Below, one piece after another: positions 17,972-29,769 of a DNA stretch of 64,000 nt; position 1 is the first letter of the stretch; every line of letters starts with the position of its first letter. The position numbers and the translations under genes were made by a program. This DNA is from Caballeronia insecticola (GTDB lineage Bacteria; Pseudomonadota; Gammaproteobacteria; Burkholderiales; Burkholderiaceae), in the NCBI RefSeq assembly GCF_000402035.1, contig NC_021287.1, positions 1,612,001 through 1,676,000 of the forward strand, given 5' to 3'. Under the pieces are notes generated by a model. That model was not told where the DNA came from and did no database searches. It was given only the letters and a program-made list of their open reading frames with translations.

Positions 17972-18871
17972 CTACTTGGCGGGTTGCTGCTGTTGCTGCT
18001 GTTGCTTGATCTGTTCCTGGCGCTGCTGTTCCTGCTGGGCCTGCTGCGCCTTTTCCTGCTGCTTGCGCGCGGCTTCCTTCTGACGCGCCTCGACTTCGGC
18101 GCGATGCTGCGCGGCTTCCTGCTGTTTCTGCTCGTAGCGCTGCGCCTTGAGCTCGCGTTCTTGCGCGTCCTGCACACCGCGTGCGCGCGCTTCGTCGAGC
18201 TGCTTCTGGTAGTCCGCCTGCTTGCGATCGTACGCTGCCTGATTGGCCGCGCGCTGCGGCGCCTCGGCGTTACGCTGGGCCGCGGCGACTGCGTTCTGGC
18301 GCTGCTTGTCCTCGAAGGCCTGCTGACTCGACTTTTCGTTCGCCGCGCGCTGCGGCGCTTCGGCCTCATATTGCGCCTGCTTGATCGCGGCCTGCTGATC
18401 GCGCTGCTTGGCCCGTTCGGCGCGCTGTTCGTCGTCGAGTGCCAGTTGATCGTGACGGATCTGCTGACGCGACTCGCGCATTTCGTTGCGCGCGTTGTCG
18501 AGACAGTGATTCACGAAGAACTTGCTGTAGCAGTCGTGCTGCTTCACGCCGAAGCGATAGTCGTTTTCCGCAGTGCGCTGGTCCAGCACCTTCTGACGTT
18601 GCGCGTATTCGGCTTTCAGCGCGTCGTCGGCGCGATTGGCGCTATCGGCGGGCGATGCGGAATCGTCGAGTGGACGCGCCGTCACTGACGTGCCGGAATC
18701 GATCGGCTTGGCCGATTGTGCCCATGCGTGTTCCGGTGCAAACGCGCTCAGCGCGCACAGCATCGAAACAGTCGCGGCGATCGGCACGAGACGCGCGCCG
18801 GCGAAGAGATGAGCCGGGCTACGAGACCAGGCGCTGGAAAGGCGGAAGTTGGGCAAATGAATGAACGGCAA
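17972..18871 (-). CDS. secreted, Gln/Ala-rich coiled-coil protein of unknown function
   Basis: 299 residues. A long n-region, then a hydrophobic segment around 32-50 ending in 'AWAQSAKP', which looks like a signal peptide with an A-W-A cleavage site. A compact segment near residue 115 has two cysteines ([15 protein letters not shown]-x8-C), a possible disulfide in the periplasm. The rest is one long, strongly charged helix rich in Q, A, E, K and R, with a duplicated 'EAPQRAAN' element and a final Gln run. I recall similar 'TolA-like' hypothetical proteins in Burkholderia but no function. The probable -10 on this strand is TAGAAT at 18915-18920. Confidence 0.8.
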   Translation of the reverse strand: MPFIHLPNFRLSSAWSRSPAHLFAGARLVPIAATVSMLCALSAFAPEHAWAQSAKPIDSGTSVTARPLDDSASPADSANRADDALKAEYAQRQKVLDQRTAENDYRFGVKQHDCYSKFFVNHCLDNARNEMRESRQQIRHDQLALDDEQRAERAKQRDQQAAIKQAQYEAEAPQRAANEKSSQQAFEDKQRQNAVAAAQRNAEAPQRAANQAAYDRKQADYQKQLDEARARGVQDAQERELKAQRYEQKQQEAAQHRAEVEARQKEAARKQQEKAQQAQQEQQRQEQIKQQQQQQQPAK

Positions 18872-18914
18872 CGTGATAAAGAATCAGATGCGCAGCGGCT
18901 TTTGCGATGCCCAA

Positions 18915-18920
18915 ATTCTA
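18915..18920 (-). promoter_or_regulatory. candidate extended -10 (TGATAGAAT) for the secreted coiled-coil gene
   Basis: TG-A-TAGAAT on the minus strand, about 45 bases upstream of the start codon, in the divergent gap before tex. No good -35. Confidence 0.4.
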
Positions 18921-19097
18921 TCACCGCGCGCCGGAGCGCTTCGCCATTTATGGCAAAATGCCCGGCTTCAGCAACCCGGTCCGAACCAAGGCTCGTCACA
19001 CGGTCACACCGCATTGCGAAAAGCGGCGGCGCCTCGCGCACGCGCATCGACGCACGCGGCACGACCGACGCCTGCGAGCCGCAGACAGCGCAGAAAC

Positions 19098-21458
19098 ATG
19101 ACGGAAATCGTAGCACTCAAGATCGTACAGCGCATCGCCACCGAACTCACCGTGCAGCCGCGCCAGGTCGCCGCCGCCGTGCAGCTTCTCGATGAAGGCT
19201 CGACTGTCCCGTTCATCGCCCGGTATCGCAAGGAAGTGACCGGCAATCTCGACGACACGCAATTGCGCACGCTCGAAGAGCGTCTGCTCTATCTACGCGA
19301 ACTGGAAGACCGCCGCGCCACGATCCTCGCGAGCATCGACGAGCAAGGCAAGCTCAGCGCCGAATTGCGCGGCGCTATCGAAGGCGCGGACAGCAAGCAG
19401 GTGCTCGAAGACCTCTATCTGCCGTACAAGCCCAAGCGCCGCACGCGCGCGCAGATCGCCCGCGAAGCCGGCCTCGAGCCGCTCGCACAGGCGCTGCTCG
19501 CCGATCCGACGCTCGATCCGCAAGCCGAAGCCGCAAAATTCGTCGATGCCGAAAAAGGTGTCGCCGATACCAAAGCCGCTCTCGACGGCGCGCGCGACAT
19601 CCTCTCCGAGCAGTTCGGCGAAACGGCCGAAATTCTCGGCAAGCTGCGCGAGCATCTGTTCGGTCAGGGGCTCGTGATGTCGAGCGTGGTCGACGGCAAG
19701 CAAGGCGAGGAAGGCGAGAAATTCCGCGACTACTACGACTACAGCGAGACGATCCGCACGGTGCCGTCGCATCGCGCGCTCGCGCTGTTCCGTGGACGCA
19801 ACGCCGGCGTGCTGAGCGTGAAGCTCGGCCTCGGCGAAGAACTCGACGCGCAGATTCCGCACCCGTGCGAAGCGATGATCGCGCAGCACGTCGGCGTCTC
19901 CAATCGCGGGCGCGCGGCCGACAAGTGGCTCTCCGACGTCTGCCGCTGGTGCTGGCGCGTGAAGGTGCAGCCGCATATCGAAAACGAACTGCTCACGCAG
20001 TTGCGCGAAGAAGCCGAGCATGAAGCGATTCGCGTGTTCGCGCGCAATCTGAAGGACTTGCTCCTCGCCGCGCCCGCGGGCCCGAAGGCCGTGATCGGTC
20101 TCGATCCGGGCTTGCGCACGGGCGTGAAGGTCGCGGTCGTCGACCGGACCGGCAAGGTGCTCGCCACCGACACCATCTATCCGCACGAGCCGCGTCGCGA
20201 CTGGGACGGCTCGATCGCCAAGCTCGCGCGCATCGCGCACGCGACGCAGGCCGAACTCATCTCCATCGGCAACGGCACGGCATCGCGCGAAACCGACAAG
20301 CTCGCGAGCGAACTCATCGCGAAGCATCCCGATCTGAAGCTGCAGAAGATCGTCGTGTCGGAAGCGGGTGCGTCGGTGTATTCGGCGTCGGAACTTGCAG
20401 CGAAGGAGTTTCCGGAGCTTGACGTTTCGCTGCGCGGCGCGGTGTCGATCGCGCGGCGTCTGCAGGACCCGCTCGCGGAACTCGTCAAGATCGAGCCCAA
20501 GGCGATCGGCGTCGGTCAATATCAGCACGACGTGAATCAGCGCGAACTCGCGCGTTCGCTCGATGCGGTCGTCGAGGATTGCGTGAACGCCGTCGGCGTC
20601 GATGCGAACACGGCGTCCGTCGCCCTGCTCGCCCGCGTGTCGGGACTGAACGCGACGCTCGCGCGCAATATCGTCGATTATCGCGATGCCAACGGGCCGT
20701 TTCCGTCGCGCGAGCATCTGAAGAAGGTGCCGCGTCTGGGCGACAAAACCTTCGAGCAAGCTGCGGGCTTCCTGCGCATCAACAATGGCGAGAATCCGCT
20801 CGATCGCTCGTCGGTGCACCCGGAAGCGTATCCGGTCGTCGAGCGCATTCTCGCGAAGATCAAAAAGCATATCGGCGATGTGCTCGGCCGCCGCGAAGCG
20901 CTGACGGGTCTTTCGCCGAACGAATTCGTCGACGAGCGTTTCGGCCTGCCGACCGTGCGCGATATTCTCGGCGAACTCGAAAAGCCCGGCCGCGATCCGC
21001 GCCCCGAATTCAAGACGGCGACGTTCAAGGAAGGCATCGAGAAGATTTCGGATCTCGTGCCGGGCATGGTCCTCGAAGGCGTCGTGACGAACGTTGCGGC
21101 GTTCGGCGCGTTCGTCGATATCGGCGTGCATCAGGACGGCCTCGTGCACGTCTCGGCACTGTCGACGAAGTTCATCAAGGACCCGCACGAAGTCGTGAAG
21201 GCCGGGCAGATCGTCAAGGTGAAGGTGCTGGAAACCGACGCGAAGCGCCAGCGCATCTCGCTGACGATGCGTCTCGACGACGACCTCCCCGCCGCCTCAG
21301 CCGACGGCAGCGCGGGCGCACCGCGCGGTGGCCAGGAGCGCCGTTCGGGCGGCGGCCGCGATGGTCGAGACGGCCGAGACAATCGCGGCGGCAATCAGCG
21401 CCGCGAACAGGAACCGTCAAGCGCCATGGCCGCGGCGTTCGCAAAACTGAAACGCTGA
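19098..21458 (+). CDS. tex: Tex-family RNA-binding transcription accessory protein
   Basis: A conserved bacterial nucleic-acid-binding protein related to eukaryotic Spt6. 786 residues: N-terminal helical domain ('[20 protein letters not shown]'), a YqgF/RNase H-like domain ('[19 protein letters not shown]'), helix-hairpin-helix motifs ('[19 protein letters not shown]'), and a C-terminal S1 domain ('[21 protein letters not shown]'). The last 50 residues are a Gly/Arg/Asp-rich tail. The frame is open upstream to 18861, but the ATG at 19098 begins the conserved N-terminus. It ends at a strong terminator shared with the convergent kup. Confidence 0.95.
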   Translation: MTEIVALKIVQRIATELTVQPRQVAAAVQLLDEGSTVPFIARYRKEVTGNLDDTQLRTLEERLLYLRELEDRRATILASIDEQGKLSAELRGAIEGADSKQVLEDLYLPYKPKRRTRAQIAREAGLEPLAQALLADPTLDPQAEAAKFVDAEKGVADTKAALDGARDILSEQFGETAEILGKLREHLFGQGLVMSSVVDGKQGEEGEKFRDYYDYSETIRTVPSHRALALFRGRNAGVLSVKLGLGEELDAQIPHPCEAMIAQHVGVSNRGRAADKWLSDVCRWCWRVKVQPHIENELLTQLREEAEHEAIRVFARNLKDLLLAAPAGPKAVIGLDPGLRTGVKVAVVDRTGKVLATDTIYPHEPRRDWDGSIAKLARIAHATQAELISIGNGTASRETDKLASELIAKHPDLKLQKIVVSEAGASVYSASELAAKEFPELDVSLRGAVSIARRLQDPLAELVKIEPKAIGVGQYQHDVNQRELARSLDAVVEDCVNAVGVDANTASVALLARVSGLNATLARNIVDYRDANGPFPSREHLKKVPRLGDKTFEQAAGFLRINNGENPLDRSSVHPEAYPVVERILAKIKKHIGDVLGRREALTGLSPNEFVDERFGLPTVRDILGELEKPGRDPRPEFKTATFKEGIEKISDLVPGMVLEGVVTNVAAFGAFVDIGVHQDGLVHVSALSTKFIKDPHEVVKAGQIVKVKVLETDAKRQRISLTMRLDDDLPAASADGSAGAPRGGQERRSGGGRDGRDGRDNRGGNQRREQEPSSAMAAAFAKLKR

Positions 21459-21477
21459 AGTCGTACGCTGCAAACAA

Positions 21478-21503
21478 AAACCCCACGTTTTCACGTGGGG
21501 TTT
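21478..21503. terminator. bidirectional terminator between tex and kup
   Basis: An 11-bp stem (AAACCCCACGT / ACGTGGGGTTT) with a 4-base loop, an A-rich left flank and TTTCTTTTTT-type right flank. It serves the convergent tex and kup genes. Confidence 0.92.
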
Positions 21504-21538
21504 CTTTTTTTACGTCTCGTCGAGCGAGTCAGCCAGCG

Positions 21539-23431
21539 TCAGATCTCGATCTTCGTCCCGAGCTCGACCACGCGATTGGCCGGAATACTAAAGAAGTCGG
21601 TCGGCTTCGCCGCGTTCTGGTGCATCCACGCGAACACGCGCTCGCGCCACACCGACATGCCCGGCAACTCCGTCGGCACAACCGTCTCGCGCGCCATGAA
21701 GAACGAGGTGTCCATCAGCTCGAAGGTCATCGCGTGCGTGCGCGTGATCTGTTCGAGCACGGCCTTCACATCGGGCGTTTCGTTGAAGCCGTACGCGGCC
21801 TTCACGAGGAACAGACCGCCGCCGATATCCTTCACTTCGAGCCGATGCGCGTCGTCCACATACGGGATGTCGCGCGTGAGGAAGTTGAGGAAAATCGTGC
21901 GCTCGTGCAGCACCTTGTTGTGCTTCAGGTTGTGCAGCAGACTCACGGGCACGAGCGAATCGCTGCCGGTGAGATAGATCGCCGTGCCCGATACGCGATG
22001 CGGCGGATGCGCGAGCAAGCCCTGCAGGAACGGCATCAGCGGAATGCCGTCCGCAGCGGTGCGATCCTTCACGATCATGCGACCCTTGTACCACGTCATC
22101 AGCAGGAAGAAGAGCGCCCCGCCGATGCACAGCGGCAGCCAGCCGCCCTGCTCGACCTTCAGCAGACTCGCGCCGAAAAAGCCGATATCGATCATCAGGA
22201 ACACCGCGATCATCCCGCCGACCAGCCAGCGATTCCAGCCCCACAGGTTCACCATCACCACGGAGACGAGAATGGTGGTCGTGAGCATGGTCGCGGTCAC
22301 GGCGAGACCGTAGGCGGCCGCCAGATTTTCCGAGCTCTTGAAGCCCACCACAATGCACAGGATGATGAACAGCAGCATCCAGTTGACGAGCGGAATATAG
22401 ATCTGCCCGATCGCCAGTTCCGACGTATGCAGGATCTTCATGCGCGGCACGTAGCCAAGCTGGATCGCCTGGCTCGTCAGCGAATACGCGCCCGAGATGA
22501 CGGCTTGCGAAGCAATCACGGTCGCAACCGTCGAGAGGATCACGAGCGGCAGCAAGGCCCAGTCGGGCGCGAGCAGGAAGAACGGATTCTCGATGGCCTG
22601 CGGCGAGTGCATCAGCAGCGCGCCCTGACCGAAATAGTTCAGCAGCAGCGAGGGCATCACGAAGCCATACCAGCCGTAGCGGATCGGCTTCGCACCGAAG
22701 TGACCCATGTCCGCATACAGCGCTTCCGCCCCGGTCAGCACGAGCACGACCGAGCCGAGCACGATATACGCCTGTACGACGTGCTGCGCCATGAATGAAA
22801 AGGCGTAATACGGATTGAGCGCGACGATGATGCGCGGCTCCATCACGATATGCGCGACGCCGAGCACCGCGAGCGTCGCGAACCACACGACCATGATCGG
22901 GCCGAAGAGCTTGCCGACCACCGCCGTGCCGTGGCGCTGAATCCAGAACAGCGCGATGAGGATCACGATCGTGATCGGCAGCACGTAGGGTGTGAGCTTG
23001 GGCGCGGCGATCTCGAGACCTTCGACCGCCGAGAGCACGGACATCGCGGGCGTGATGACCGCATCGCCATAGAACATGCATGCGCCGAAGATGCCGAGCA
23101 TCATGAGCACGCCCGAAACCTTGCCCGCCCCGCCCACGCTGCGCAGCGCGAGCGTGGTCATCGCGAACACGCCGCCTTCGCCGTTGTTGTCGGCGCGCAT
23201 GACGAACAGCACGTATTTGACGGCCACCACCATGACGATCGCCCAGAACAGCAAGGAGATGACGCCGAGAATCGACGCTTCCGACAAGCCGATGCCGTGC
23301 GACGGGCTAAAGGCTTCCTTCAAAGAATAGAGTGGACTCGTGCCGATGTCGCCGAAAACGACGCCGATAGCTGCGAGCGCAAGCGAATGCATGGGCTGTT
23401 TATGCTCGTGCGCGTGAGTCGAGTTAGTCAT
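21539..23431 (-). CDS. kup: Kup-type low-affinity potassium uptake permease
   Basis: A proton-coupled K+ importer in the inner membrane. 630 residues with about 12 hydrophobic helices in the first 450 residues and a cytoplasmic C-terminal domain. Family signatures are clear: '[19 protein letters not shown]' at the N-terminus, '[18 protein letters not shown]', and '[13 protein letters not shown]' in the fifth/sixth helix region. An N-terminal His-rich stretch (THAHEHKQ) is unusual but short. A preceding terminator (23635-23672) separates it from the upstream phosphoribosyltransferase gene. Confidence 0.95.
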   Translation of the reverse strand: MTNSTHAHEHKQPMHSLALAAIGVVFGDIGTSPLYSLKEAFSPSHGIGLSEASILGVISLLFWAIVMVVAVKYVLFVMRADNNGEGGVFAMTTLALRSVGGAGKVSGVLMMLGIFGACMFYGDAVITPAMSVLSAVEGLEIAAPKLTPYVLPITIVILIALFWIQRHGTAVVGKLFGPIMVVWFATLAVLGVAHIVMEPRIIVALNPYYAFSFMAQHVVQAYIVLGSVVLVLTGAEALYADMGHFGAKPIRYGWYGFVMPSLLLNYFGQGALLMHSPQAIENPFFLLAPDWALLPLVILSTVATVIASQAVISGAYSLTSQAIQLGYVPRMKILHTSELAIGQIYIPLVNWMLLFIILCIVVGFKSSENLAAAYGLAVTATMLTTTILVSVVMVNLWGWNRWLVGGMIAVFLMIDIGFFGASLLKVEQGGWLPLCIGGALFFLLMTWYKGRMIVKDRTAADGIPLMPFLQGLLAHPPHRVSGTAIYLTGSDSLVPVSLLHNLKHNKVLHERTIFLNFLTRDIPYVDDAHRLEVKDIGGGLFLVKAAYGFNETPDVKAVLEQITRTHAMTFELMDTSFFMARETVVPTELPGMSVWRERVFAWMHQNAAKPTDFFSIPANRVVELGTKIEI

Positions 23432-23544
23432 AAAAGCGAAATATCCGTCCAGGGCGGAAAAAAAACGAACGCCATTCTATCTAACGTCTCACGTTGGGTC
23501 GCCTTCTCGCATGTTGCTCGAATGCCACGCGTGACCCGAGTGGG

Positions 23545-23550
23545 AGTGTA
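23545..23550 (-). promoter_or_regulatory. candidate extended -10 (TGCTACACT) for kup
   Basis: TG-C-TACACT on the minus strand about 115 bases upstream of kup, just after the upstream gene's terminator. A second -10-like TAGAAT (minus) is at 23474-23479, about 45 bases from the start. Either could drive kup. Confidence 0.35.
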
Positions 23551-23634
23551 GCATCGCGTCCGGTACGCGTCGGCGCGAGTGCCGGTGTCATGCGTTTGCG
23601 CCGCCATCCAACCTGAGTGGCCGCGAAAAACAAA

Positions 23635-23672
23635 ACGCCGTTGCACCCGGCGCAAAGCCGGACGAACGGCGT
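23635..23672 (-). terminator. rho-independent terminator of the phosphoribosyltransferase gene
   Basis: Outer arms ACGCCGTT / AACGGCGT with an inner CCGG/CCGG pair; on the minus strand it is followed by TTGTTTTTC. It lies 31 bases after the stop codon. Confidence 0.8.
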
Positions 23673-23702
23673 ATGTCTTGCGACGCGTTCAGGCCGCGAT
23701 CA

Positions 23703-24263
23703 TCATCCGCGCGCGTTTTGCGTGCCGCGCTTGATCCAGGCGCCGAGGTTGTGCGGACGCACCGTGTCCCATTCTTCGAACGGCTGATGAATCCACGGGT
23801 TCGTTTCAAGATGCTGAACGTGGTAATCGGGCGTCACCTTGGAGCACCCTTTGTACCAGAGCACCGCAGAGCGCACCGCCGTGATTCCCGGATAACGCTC
23901 CTTCAGATGCTCCTGCACGCGCGCGAGCGTCACGCCGGAATCGACGAGATCGTCCACCAGCAGAACGTTGCCGGAGAGGTCGCCGCGCGTCATCGTGATG
24001 TATTGCGCGATGTCGAGCTCGCCCTGCTCCGTGCCCGCGGCTTCGCGATACGAACTCGTCGCGAGAATGGCGAGCGGCAGGTCGTAGATACGCGACAGCT
24101 GATCGCCGACGCGCAGCCCGCCGCGTGCGAGACACAGGATCTTGTCGAACTTCCACCCCGACTCATGCACTTTCAGCGCGAGGAGTTCGATCAGCCGGTG
24201 GTATTCATCCCAGCCGACCCAGAGGTTCTTGTCGTCGTTGCGCGGGTCCGTCATCGCGATCAT
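23703..24263 (-). CDS. purine (hypoxanthine/xanthine-type) phosphoribosyltransferase
   Basis: 186 residues of the type I phosphoribosyltransferase fold. The PRPP-binding motif is 'VLLVDDLVDSGVTL' in the middle, with the flexible-loop region around 'ATSSYREAAGTEQGE'. 'DKILCLARGGLRVGDQLSR' is the usual PPi-loop strand. Such enzymes salvage purine bases into nucleotides. It lies just downstream of purA on the same strand, consistent with a purine role; the base used (hypoxanthine, xanthine or guanine) is not decidable here. A second ATG at residue 4 is an equally good start. Confidence 0.88.
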   Translation of the reverse strand: MIAMTDPRNDDKNLWVGWDEYHRLIELLALKVHESGWKFDKILCLARGGLRVGDQLSRIYDLPLAILATSSYREAAGTEQGELDIAQYITMTRGDLSGNVLLVDDLVDSGVTLARVQEHLKERYPGITAVRSAVLWYKGCSKVTPDYHVQHLETNPWIHQPFEEWDTVRPHNLGAWIKRGTQNARG

Positions 24264-24298
24264 GGTGAGGCTCTTTCAAATGCTTAGGTTATATACGA

Positions 24299-24325
24299 AA
24301 TGTGGCCGCAGGAGGCGGCCACATT
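24299..24325 (-). terminator. hairpin between purA and the phosphoribosyltransferase gene
   Basis: A perfect 11-bp stem (AATGTGGCCGC / GCGGCCACATT) with a 5-base loop. The minus-strand sequence after it is only mildly T-rich, so it may be a weak terminator or a processing/attenuation hairpin that lowers read-through from purA. Confidence 0.6.
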
Positions 24326-24364
24326 CTTTACAGCGTCCGGTTCAGGTCGAAGCTCGATTCGAGC

Positions 24365-25720
<1,356 letters not shown>

Positions 25721-25843
25721 TTAGCTGGTTAAAAACGTATTTTACCTATGTTCGCGAAAGGTTCCGAGTTTTTCGGGCCGCGTTTCGCGTTTCCGTCACG
25801 TTCGCGCGATTGGTATCGACTAATAAAAAGCCTTGCCGATCAA

Positions 25844-25866
25844 GCGTCTGTATGTGCGTCTGTATG
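25844..25866. repeat. two-copy 12-base direct repeat near the end of hisZ
   Basis: GCGTCTGTATG occurs at 25844-25854 and again at 25856-25866, just before the hisZ stop in plus-strand coordinates, in the hisZ-purA gap. Probably a small slippage duplication. Confidence 0.7.
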
Positions 25867-25874
25867 CGACGGGC

Positions 25875-27026
25875 TCAGGCGCGCGGCTCGACCGTCCACG
25901 CGCCGTCACGCTCGACCAGCACGCGGTCGAACGCGAATTCGTCCAGATCGTGATCGTGGCCGGGCAGCGCCTGAATCACCACTTCGCCCGCGTCGCGCAG
26001 CGAAAGGATCGCGGCACGCAGTGGCTCGTCGTGTTTCCACGGCGCGAGGATCGCGCTGCCGCGCGCATCCACCGGCGAAATGCGCGCCACTTCGCGCAGA
26101 TCGAGCGAAAAGCCCGTCGCGGGCCGCGCACGACCGTACGCAAGACCCACGTCGTCGTAACGGCCGCCGCGCGCGACGGCATTCGGCACGCCGTCGACAT
26201 ACGCCGAGAACATCACGCCGCTGTGATAGGCGTAGCCACGCAGATCCGCGAGATCGATCATCAGTTCGGCGCCTTCGACCTTGCCCGCGAGGAAGGCGAG
26301 ATCGTCGAGCGCGCGGGCGATCACCGGCAGATTCGGCAGACGGCCGCGCGCCATTTGCAGCACCGACGCATCGCCGTACAGCGACGGCAGCGCGCGCAGC
26401 GCCTCCCGCGGCACCTGCCCGAGATGCGCGGTCAGTTCGTTCAGGCGCGGCACGTCCTTGCTCGCGAGAGCATCGTAGAGCGCCTCGCCGAGCGACGCCG
26501 CGGCCGGTTCGAGTTCCAGCAGCGCCGCGAGCACGCCCGCGTGGCACAAATCGAGACGCACTTTCCTGAGACCGGCCAGATGCAACGAATCGAGCATCAG
26601 TTGCTGGATTTCGAGGTCGGCCTCGAGGCCCGCGTGTCCGTAGATTTCCGCGCCGATCTGAATCTGCTCGCGCGTCGCGTGCAGGCCGCGCGGACGCGTG
26701 TGCAGCACGACGCCCGCATAACAAAGACGCGTGACGCCTTGCCGGTTCAGCAGATGCGCGTCGATGCGGGAAACTTGCGGCGTAATGTCCGCGCGCAGGC
26801 CGAGCGTGCGCCCGGACAGCTGATCGACGAGCTTGAAGGTGCGCAGATCGAGGTCGTTGCCGCCGCTCGTCAGCAGCGATTCGAGATATTCGAGCATCGG
26901 CGGCATCACGAGCTCGTAACCGTACGAACGGAAACGGTCGAGCAGGCGGCGGCGCAACTCTTCGATCTTGCGGGCTTCCGACGGCAGAACGTCGGCGATA
27001 TTCTCGGGGAGTAACCAGGTGGACAT
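25875..27026 (-). CDS. hisZ: ATP phosphoribosyltransferase regulatory subunit HisZ
   Basis: A histidyl-tRNA-synthetase paralogue that binds the short form of HisG to make the active, histidine-regulated first enzyme of histidine synthesis. 383 residues. It has class II motif-like sequences ('[18 protein letters not shown]', '[19 protein letters not shown]', '[14 protein letters not shown]') but no anticodon-binding domain. True HisS is encoded at 35298-36647, which supports this being the paralogue. It lies between the DUF2065 gene and purA, the common betaproteobacterial arrangement. Confidence 0.94.
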   Translation of the reverse strand: MSTWLLPENIADVLPSEARKIEELRRRLLDRFRSYGYELVMPPMLEYLESLLTSGGNDLDLRTFKLVDQLSGRTLGLRADITPQVSRIDAHLLNRQGVTRLCYAGVVLHTRPRGLHATREQIQIGAEIYGHAGLEADLEIQQLMLDSLHLAGLRKVRLDLCHAGVLAALLELEPAAASLGEALYDALASKDVPRLNELTAHLGQVPREALRALPSLYGDASVLQMARGRLPNLPVIARALDDLAFLAGKVEGAELMIDLADLRGYAYHSGVMFSAYVDGVPNAVARGGRYDDVGLAYGRARPATGFSLDLREVARISPVDARGSAILAPWKHDEPLRAAILSLRDAGEVVIQALPGHDHDLDEFAFDRVLVERDGAWTVEPRA

Positions 27027-27152
27027 CGATACGTTTCCTACGGGACGCGAGATCTGGCGCGGTTTCGCGCGGCGCTCGCGGACTTCAGCGGTCAGGGACG
27101 AAAGGATAAGGACAAGATAGGCGAAAAGACGGCGCGACGCCGGGCGACGCGC

Positions 27153-27338
27153 TTATGTCGCAACAAGCAGCAGGATCAGGCCGAGCACCATCGCGATCAG
27201 GCCGCCGATGCGAATGTGGTGAATCGGCCGCTCCGCGATGCGGCGAAAGGTATCGCGCCACGCGGTCGGGAACACGAAGGGAAACATGCCTTCAATGATC
27301 AGCATCAACGCAAGAGCGAGCAGTAACGTCTCGGCCAT
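27153..27338 (-). CDS. DUF2065 (YjeT-like) small inner-membrane protein
   Basis: 61 residues with two hydrophobic helices ('TLLLALALMLIIEGMFPFVF' and 'IGGLIAMVLGLILLLVAT') joined by a basic loop ('AWRDTFRRIAERP'). This matches the DUF2065/YjeT family, of unknown function, which is found next to hflC in many proteobacteria including E. coli. Here it also follows hflC, 57 bases downstream. Confidence 0.9.
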   Translation of the reverse strand: MAETLLLALALMLIIEGMFPFVFPTAWRDTFRRIAERPIHHIRIGGLIAMVLGLILLLVAT

Positions 27339-27395
27339 GTCCAGGGAAAGTCAAGAGCGGCGCGGCCGCATGAACGGCGCGCCGCGCGGGCGGGA

Positions 27396-28298
27396 TCAGC
27401 GCTTCGCCGGGGCGGCAGCGGACGAATCCGCCACGCCGCCGTTCGGGCTCTTCATGAAGCGGAAAAAGTCGCTGCTCGGATCGACGACGATCACGTCGCC
27501 CGGCTTGAACGTCTTCTTATACGCTTCGAGGCTCTGATAGAACTGGTAGAACTGCGGATCGCGTCCGTACGCGTCGGCCGCTATGGCCGCTGCCTTGCTG
27601 TCTCCTTCGCCCTTGATGGTCTGCGCCTGGCTGTAAGCGTCGGCGAGAATCTGCTGCTGCTCCCGCTCGGCGTCCGCCTTGATCTTGTCCGCTTCCGCCG
27701 TGCCCTTGGCGCGTTCGTTCGACGCCGCCTGCTGGCGCGCCGCGATCATGCGCTTGTAGACCGAATCGGCCACGGCCGACGGAAAGTCGATGCGCGTCAT
27801 CTGCAGGTCGACGAGCTGCACGCCGAACGCGGCAGCTGCGCCTTCGACGCTCTTCTGCGCCTCGCTCGCGAGCGTCTGCTGGTCGCCGAGCGCGTCGGCA
27901 AGCGAACGCTTCCAGAAGCCGCTGGCGAGCGCCGTGCGCGCGAGCGCGACGATGCGTTCCTCGGCCGTCTGCGTGTTCTTCTCGTTGCTCTCGAAGAGCT
28001 TGAGCGGATCGGCGACGCGATATTTGATCACCGTGTTCACCAGCAGTTCGTTCTTGTCGCTGGTGGCGAACCGGTCGGCGCCGGATTCGTCGATGGTGAG
28101 CGTGCGCGTGTCGATGAGCGTGAGCGTCTGGAACGGCGGCGGCAGCTTGAAGTGCAGGCCCGGGCCGGCAACGCGCGGGTTGCCTTCGCCATGAGCGGCG
28201 ACAACGGCGGCATGTCTTTCGTCGACGGTGAAGATCATCGACGAGCCGATAAACAGCACGATGACGACCGCGACGACGAGCGCAATGATTCGATTCAT
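27396..28298 (-). CDS. hflC: HflC, SPFH-domain modulator of FtsH protease
   Basis: Forms a large inner-membrane complex with HflK around the FtsH protease and regulates its turnover of membrane proteins. 300 residues: an N-terminal membrane helix ('IIALVVAVVIVLFIGSSMIF'), then a band 7/SPFH domain ('VAGPGLHFKLPPPFQTLTLID', 'VNTVIKYRVADPLKLFE'), then a long Ala/Gln/Glu helix. It starts 11 bases after the hflK stop, so the two are co-transcribed. Confidence 0.96.
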   Translation of the reverse strand: MNRIIALVVAVVIVLFIGSSMIFTVDERHAAVVAAHGEGNPRVAGPGLHFKLPPPFQTLTLIDTRTLTIDESGADRFATSDKNELLVNTVIKYRVADPLKLFESNEKNTQTAEERIVALARTALASGFWKRSLADALGDQQTLASEAQKSVEGAAAAFGVQLVDLQMTRIDFPSAVADSVYKRMIAARQQAASNERAKGTAEADKIKADAEREQQQILADAYSQAQTIKGEGDSKAAAIAADAYGRDPQFYQFYQSLEAYKKTFKPGDVIVVDPSSDFFRFMKSPNGGVADSSAAAPAKR

Positions 28299-28309
28299 GT
28301 TCGCGCTCC

Positions 28310-29725
28310 TTATTGCAGGTCTTCCGACCGGCTGCGGGAGCGGAACGCGTCACGCGAACGCAGCGGATCGCTGCCGGCATTCGCGCCGCTTGCACCACTG
28401 GCGGCACTTGCGCCACTCGCTGAGCTCGCCGGCGTGGCGGGCGCGGCTGCGGCAGGCGCCGTTGCACTCGCCGCGCTCTGCGGGCGCACCTGCGCCTCGG
28501 CCGGCGCGGCTGCGCTGCTTGCGCCTTCGGCTGCATCCTTCGCCTGCTGGCGATTCGCTTCGACGAGCTTGTCGAGCGGCAGATACACCACGTTGCTACC
28601 GGTCTTGCTGTCCACGAAAACCTTCGTGGTACGCGAATAGATCTGTTGCATCGTGTCCAGGTACATGCGTTGGCGAATGACCGCAGGGGCCTTCGAGTAT
28701 TCGGTGTAAACCTGCTTGAAGCGCTCGGCGTCGCCCTGTGCCCGCGTCACTTCGCGGTTGCTGTAGGACGTGGCTTCGTCGATCATCTTGGCCGCGTCGG
28801 CCTTGGCGCGCGGCAGGAGCTGATCGGCGTAGGCCTGCGCGGTGTCGCGCGCGCGCTCGTTGTCCTGGCGCACGCGCGCCGCTTCTTCGAACGCGGACTG
28901 CACTTGCTGCGGCACCTGCACGCTCTGCACCGCGACGCCCGTCACCTGCAGACCGGTGCGGTACGTATCGAGCGAGCGCTGGATCGACTCGGCCAGGCGC
29001 GCACGCAGCGTGTCGCGATTCTTGTAGAGCATGTCGTCGGTCGTCTGGCTGCCCGCGATCTCGCGGACCGCGGCCTGCGCAGCCTGCATGACGCTCTGGT
29101 CGGGATCCAGATTGCGGAACAGGAAGTCGGTCGGCGACTTGATCTGATACTGCACGGCAAAGCGTACGTCGACGATATCGGCGTCGTGCGTCAGCAGCGA
29201 CGCATCGCGCACGTTGCCTTGCGAGAGCGCGGTGCCGCGCCCCACTTCGACCGAACGGATCTGCGAGGTATCGACGATATCGTTCGACTGGAACGGATAC
29301 GGCAGACGCCAGTGAATGCCCTGCGCGACCGTCTGACGATACTGGCCGAACTGCGACACCACGCCGACGTGACCGTCCTGCACGACGAACACGCCGCTGC
29401 CGAGATAAATGGCGATCAGCACGCCGATGATGATGCCGAGGCCGATCTTCGTGCCGCGCCCGTTGCCGTCACGCGGCGCGCCGTTGCCGGGCTTGCGCCC
29501 GAACATGCCGGCGAGGCGGCGATTGAACTCGCGCCACATTTCGTCGAGATCGGGCGGACCTTCATCCTTGCCGTTCGGACGCTTGCCGTCCTGCGGACGC
29601 TTGGTGTCGTTCTTCACGCCATTGCCGTCGCCCCGCCCCCAGCGCGGATCGTTGATCGAAAAGACGGCATGTTCGCGTTGCCGGTTGGACCGCTCGTTGT
29701 AGTCGTTCACTCGGTGATTCACCAT
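28310..29725 (-). CDS. hflK: HflK, SPFH-domain modulator of FtsH protease
   Basis: Partner of HflC. 471 residues: a Gly/Asn/Arg/Asp-rich cytoplasmic N-terminus ('FSINDPRWGRGDGNG'), a membrane helix near 110-130 ('IGLGIIIGVLIAIYLGSGVFVV'-like), an SPFH domain ('GVVSQFGQYRQTVAQGIHWRLPYPF'), a helical region, and a disordered C-tail of Ala, Ser, Pro and Gly. The start at 29725 is the first ATG after the hflX stop; a GTG at codon 6 is an alternative. Confidence 0.95.
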   Translation of the reverse strand: MVNHRVNDYNERSNRQREHAVFSINDPRWGRGDGNGVKNDTKRPQDGKRPNGKDEGPPDLDEMWREFNRRLAGMFGRKPGNGAPRDGNGRGTKIGLGIIIGVLIAIYLGSGVFVVQDGHVGVVSQFGQYRQTVAQGIHWRLPYPFQSNDIVDTSQIRSVEVGRGTALSQGNVRDASLLTHDADIVDVRFAVQYQIKSPTDFLFRNLDPDQSVMQAAQAAVREIAGSQTTDDMLYKNRDTLRARLAESIQRSLDTYRTGLQVTGVAVQSVQVPQQVQSAFEEAARVRQDNERARDTAQAYADQLLPRAKADAAKMIDEATSYSNREVTRAQGDAERFKQVYTEYSKAPAVIRQRMYLDTMQQIYSRTTKVFVDSKTGSNVVYLPLDKLVEANRQQAKDAAEGASSAAAPAEAQVRPQSAASATAPAAAAPATPASSASGASAASGASGANAGSDPLRSRDAFRSRSRSEDLQ

Positions 29726-29769
29726 TAGACAGCCGGGTCGATGCCGGGTGGAGGCCGGGCCAGAGCAGA

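Noticed and set aside
19293..21188. 631-codon open frame on the minus strand
   Set aside because: Antisense to tex, which is complete and well conserved.
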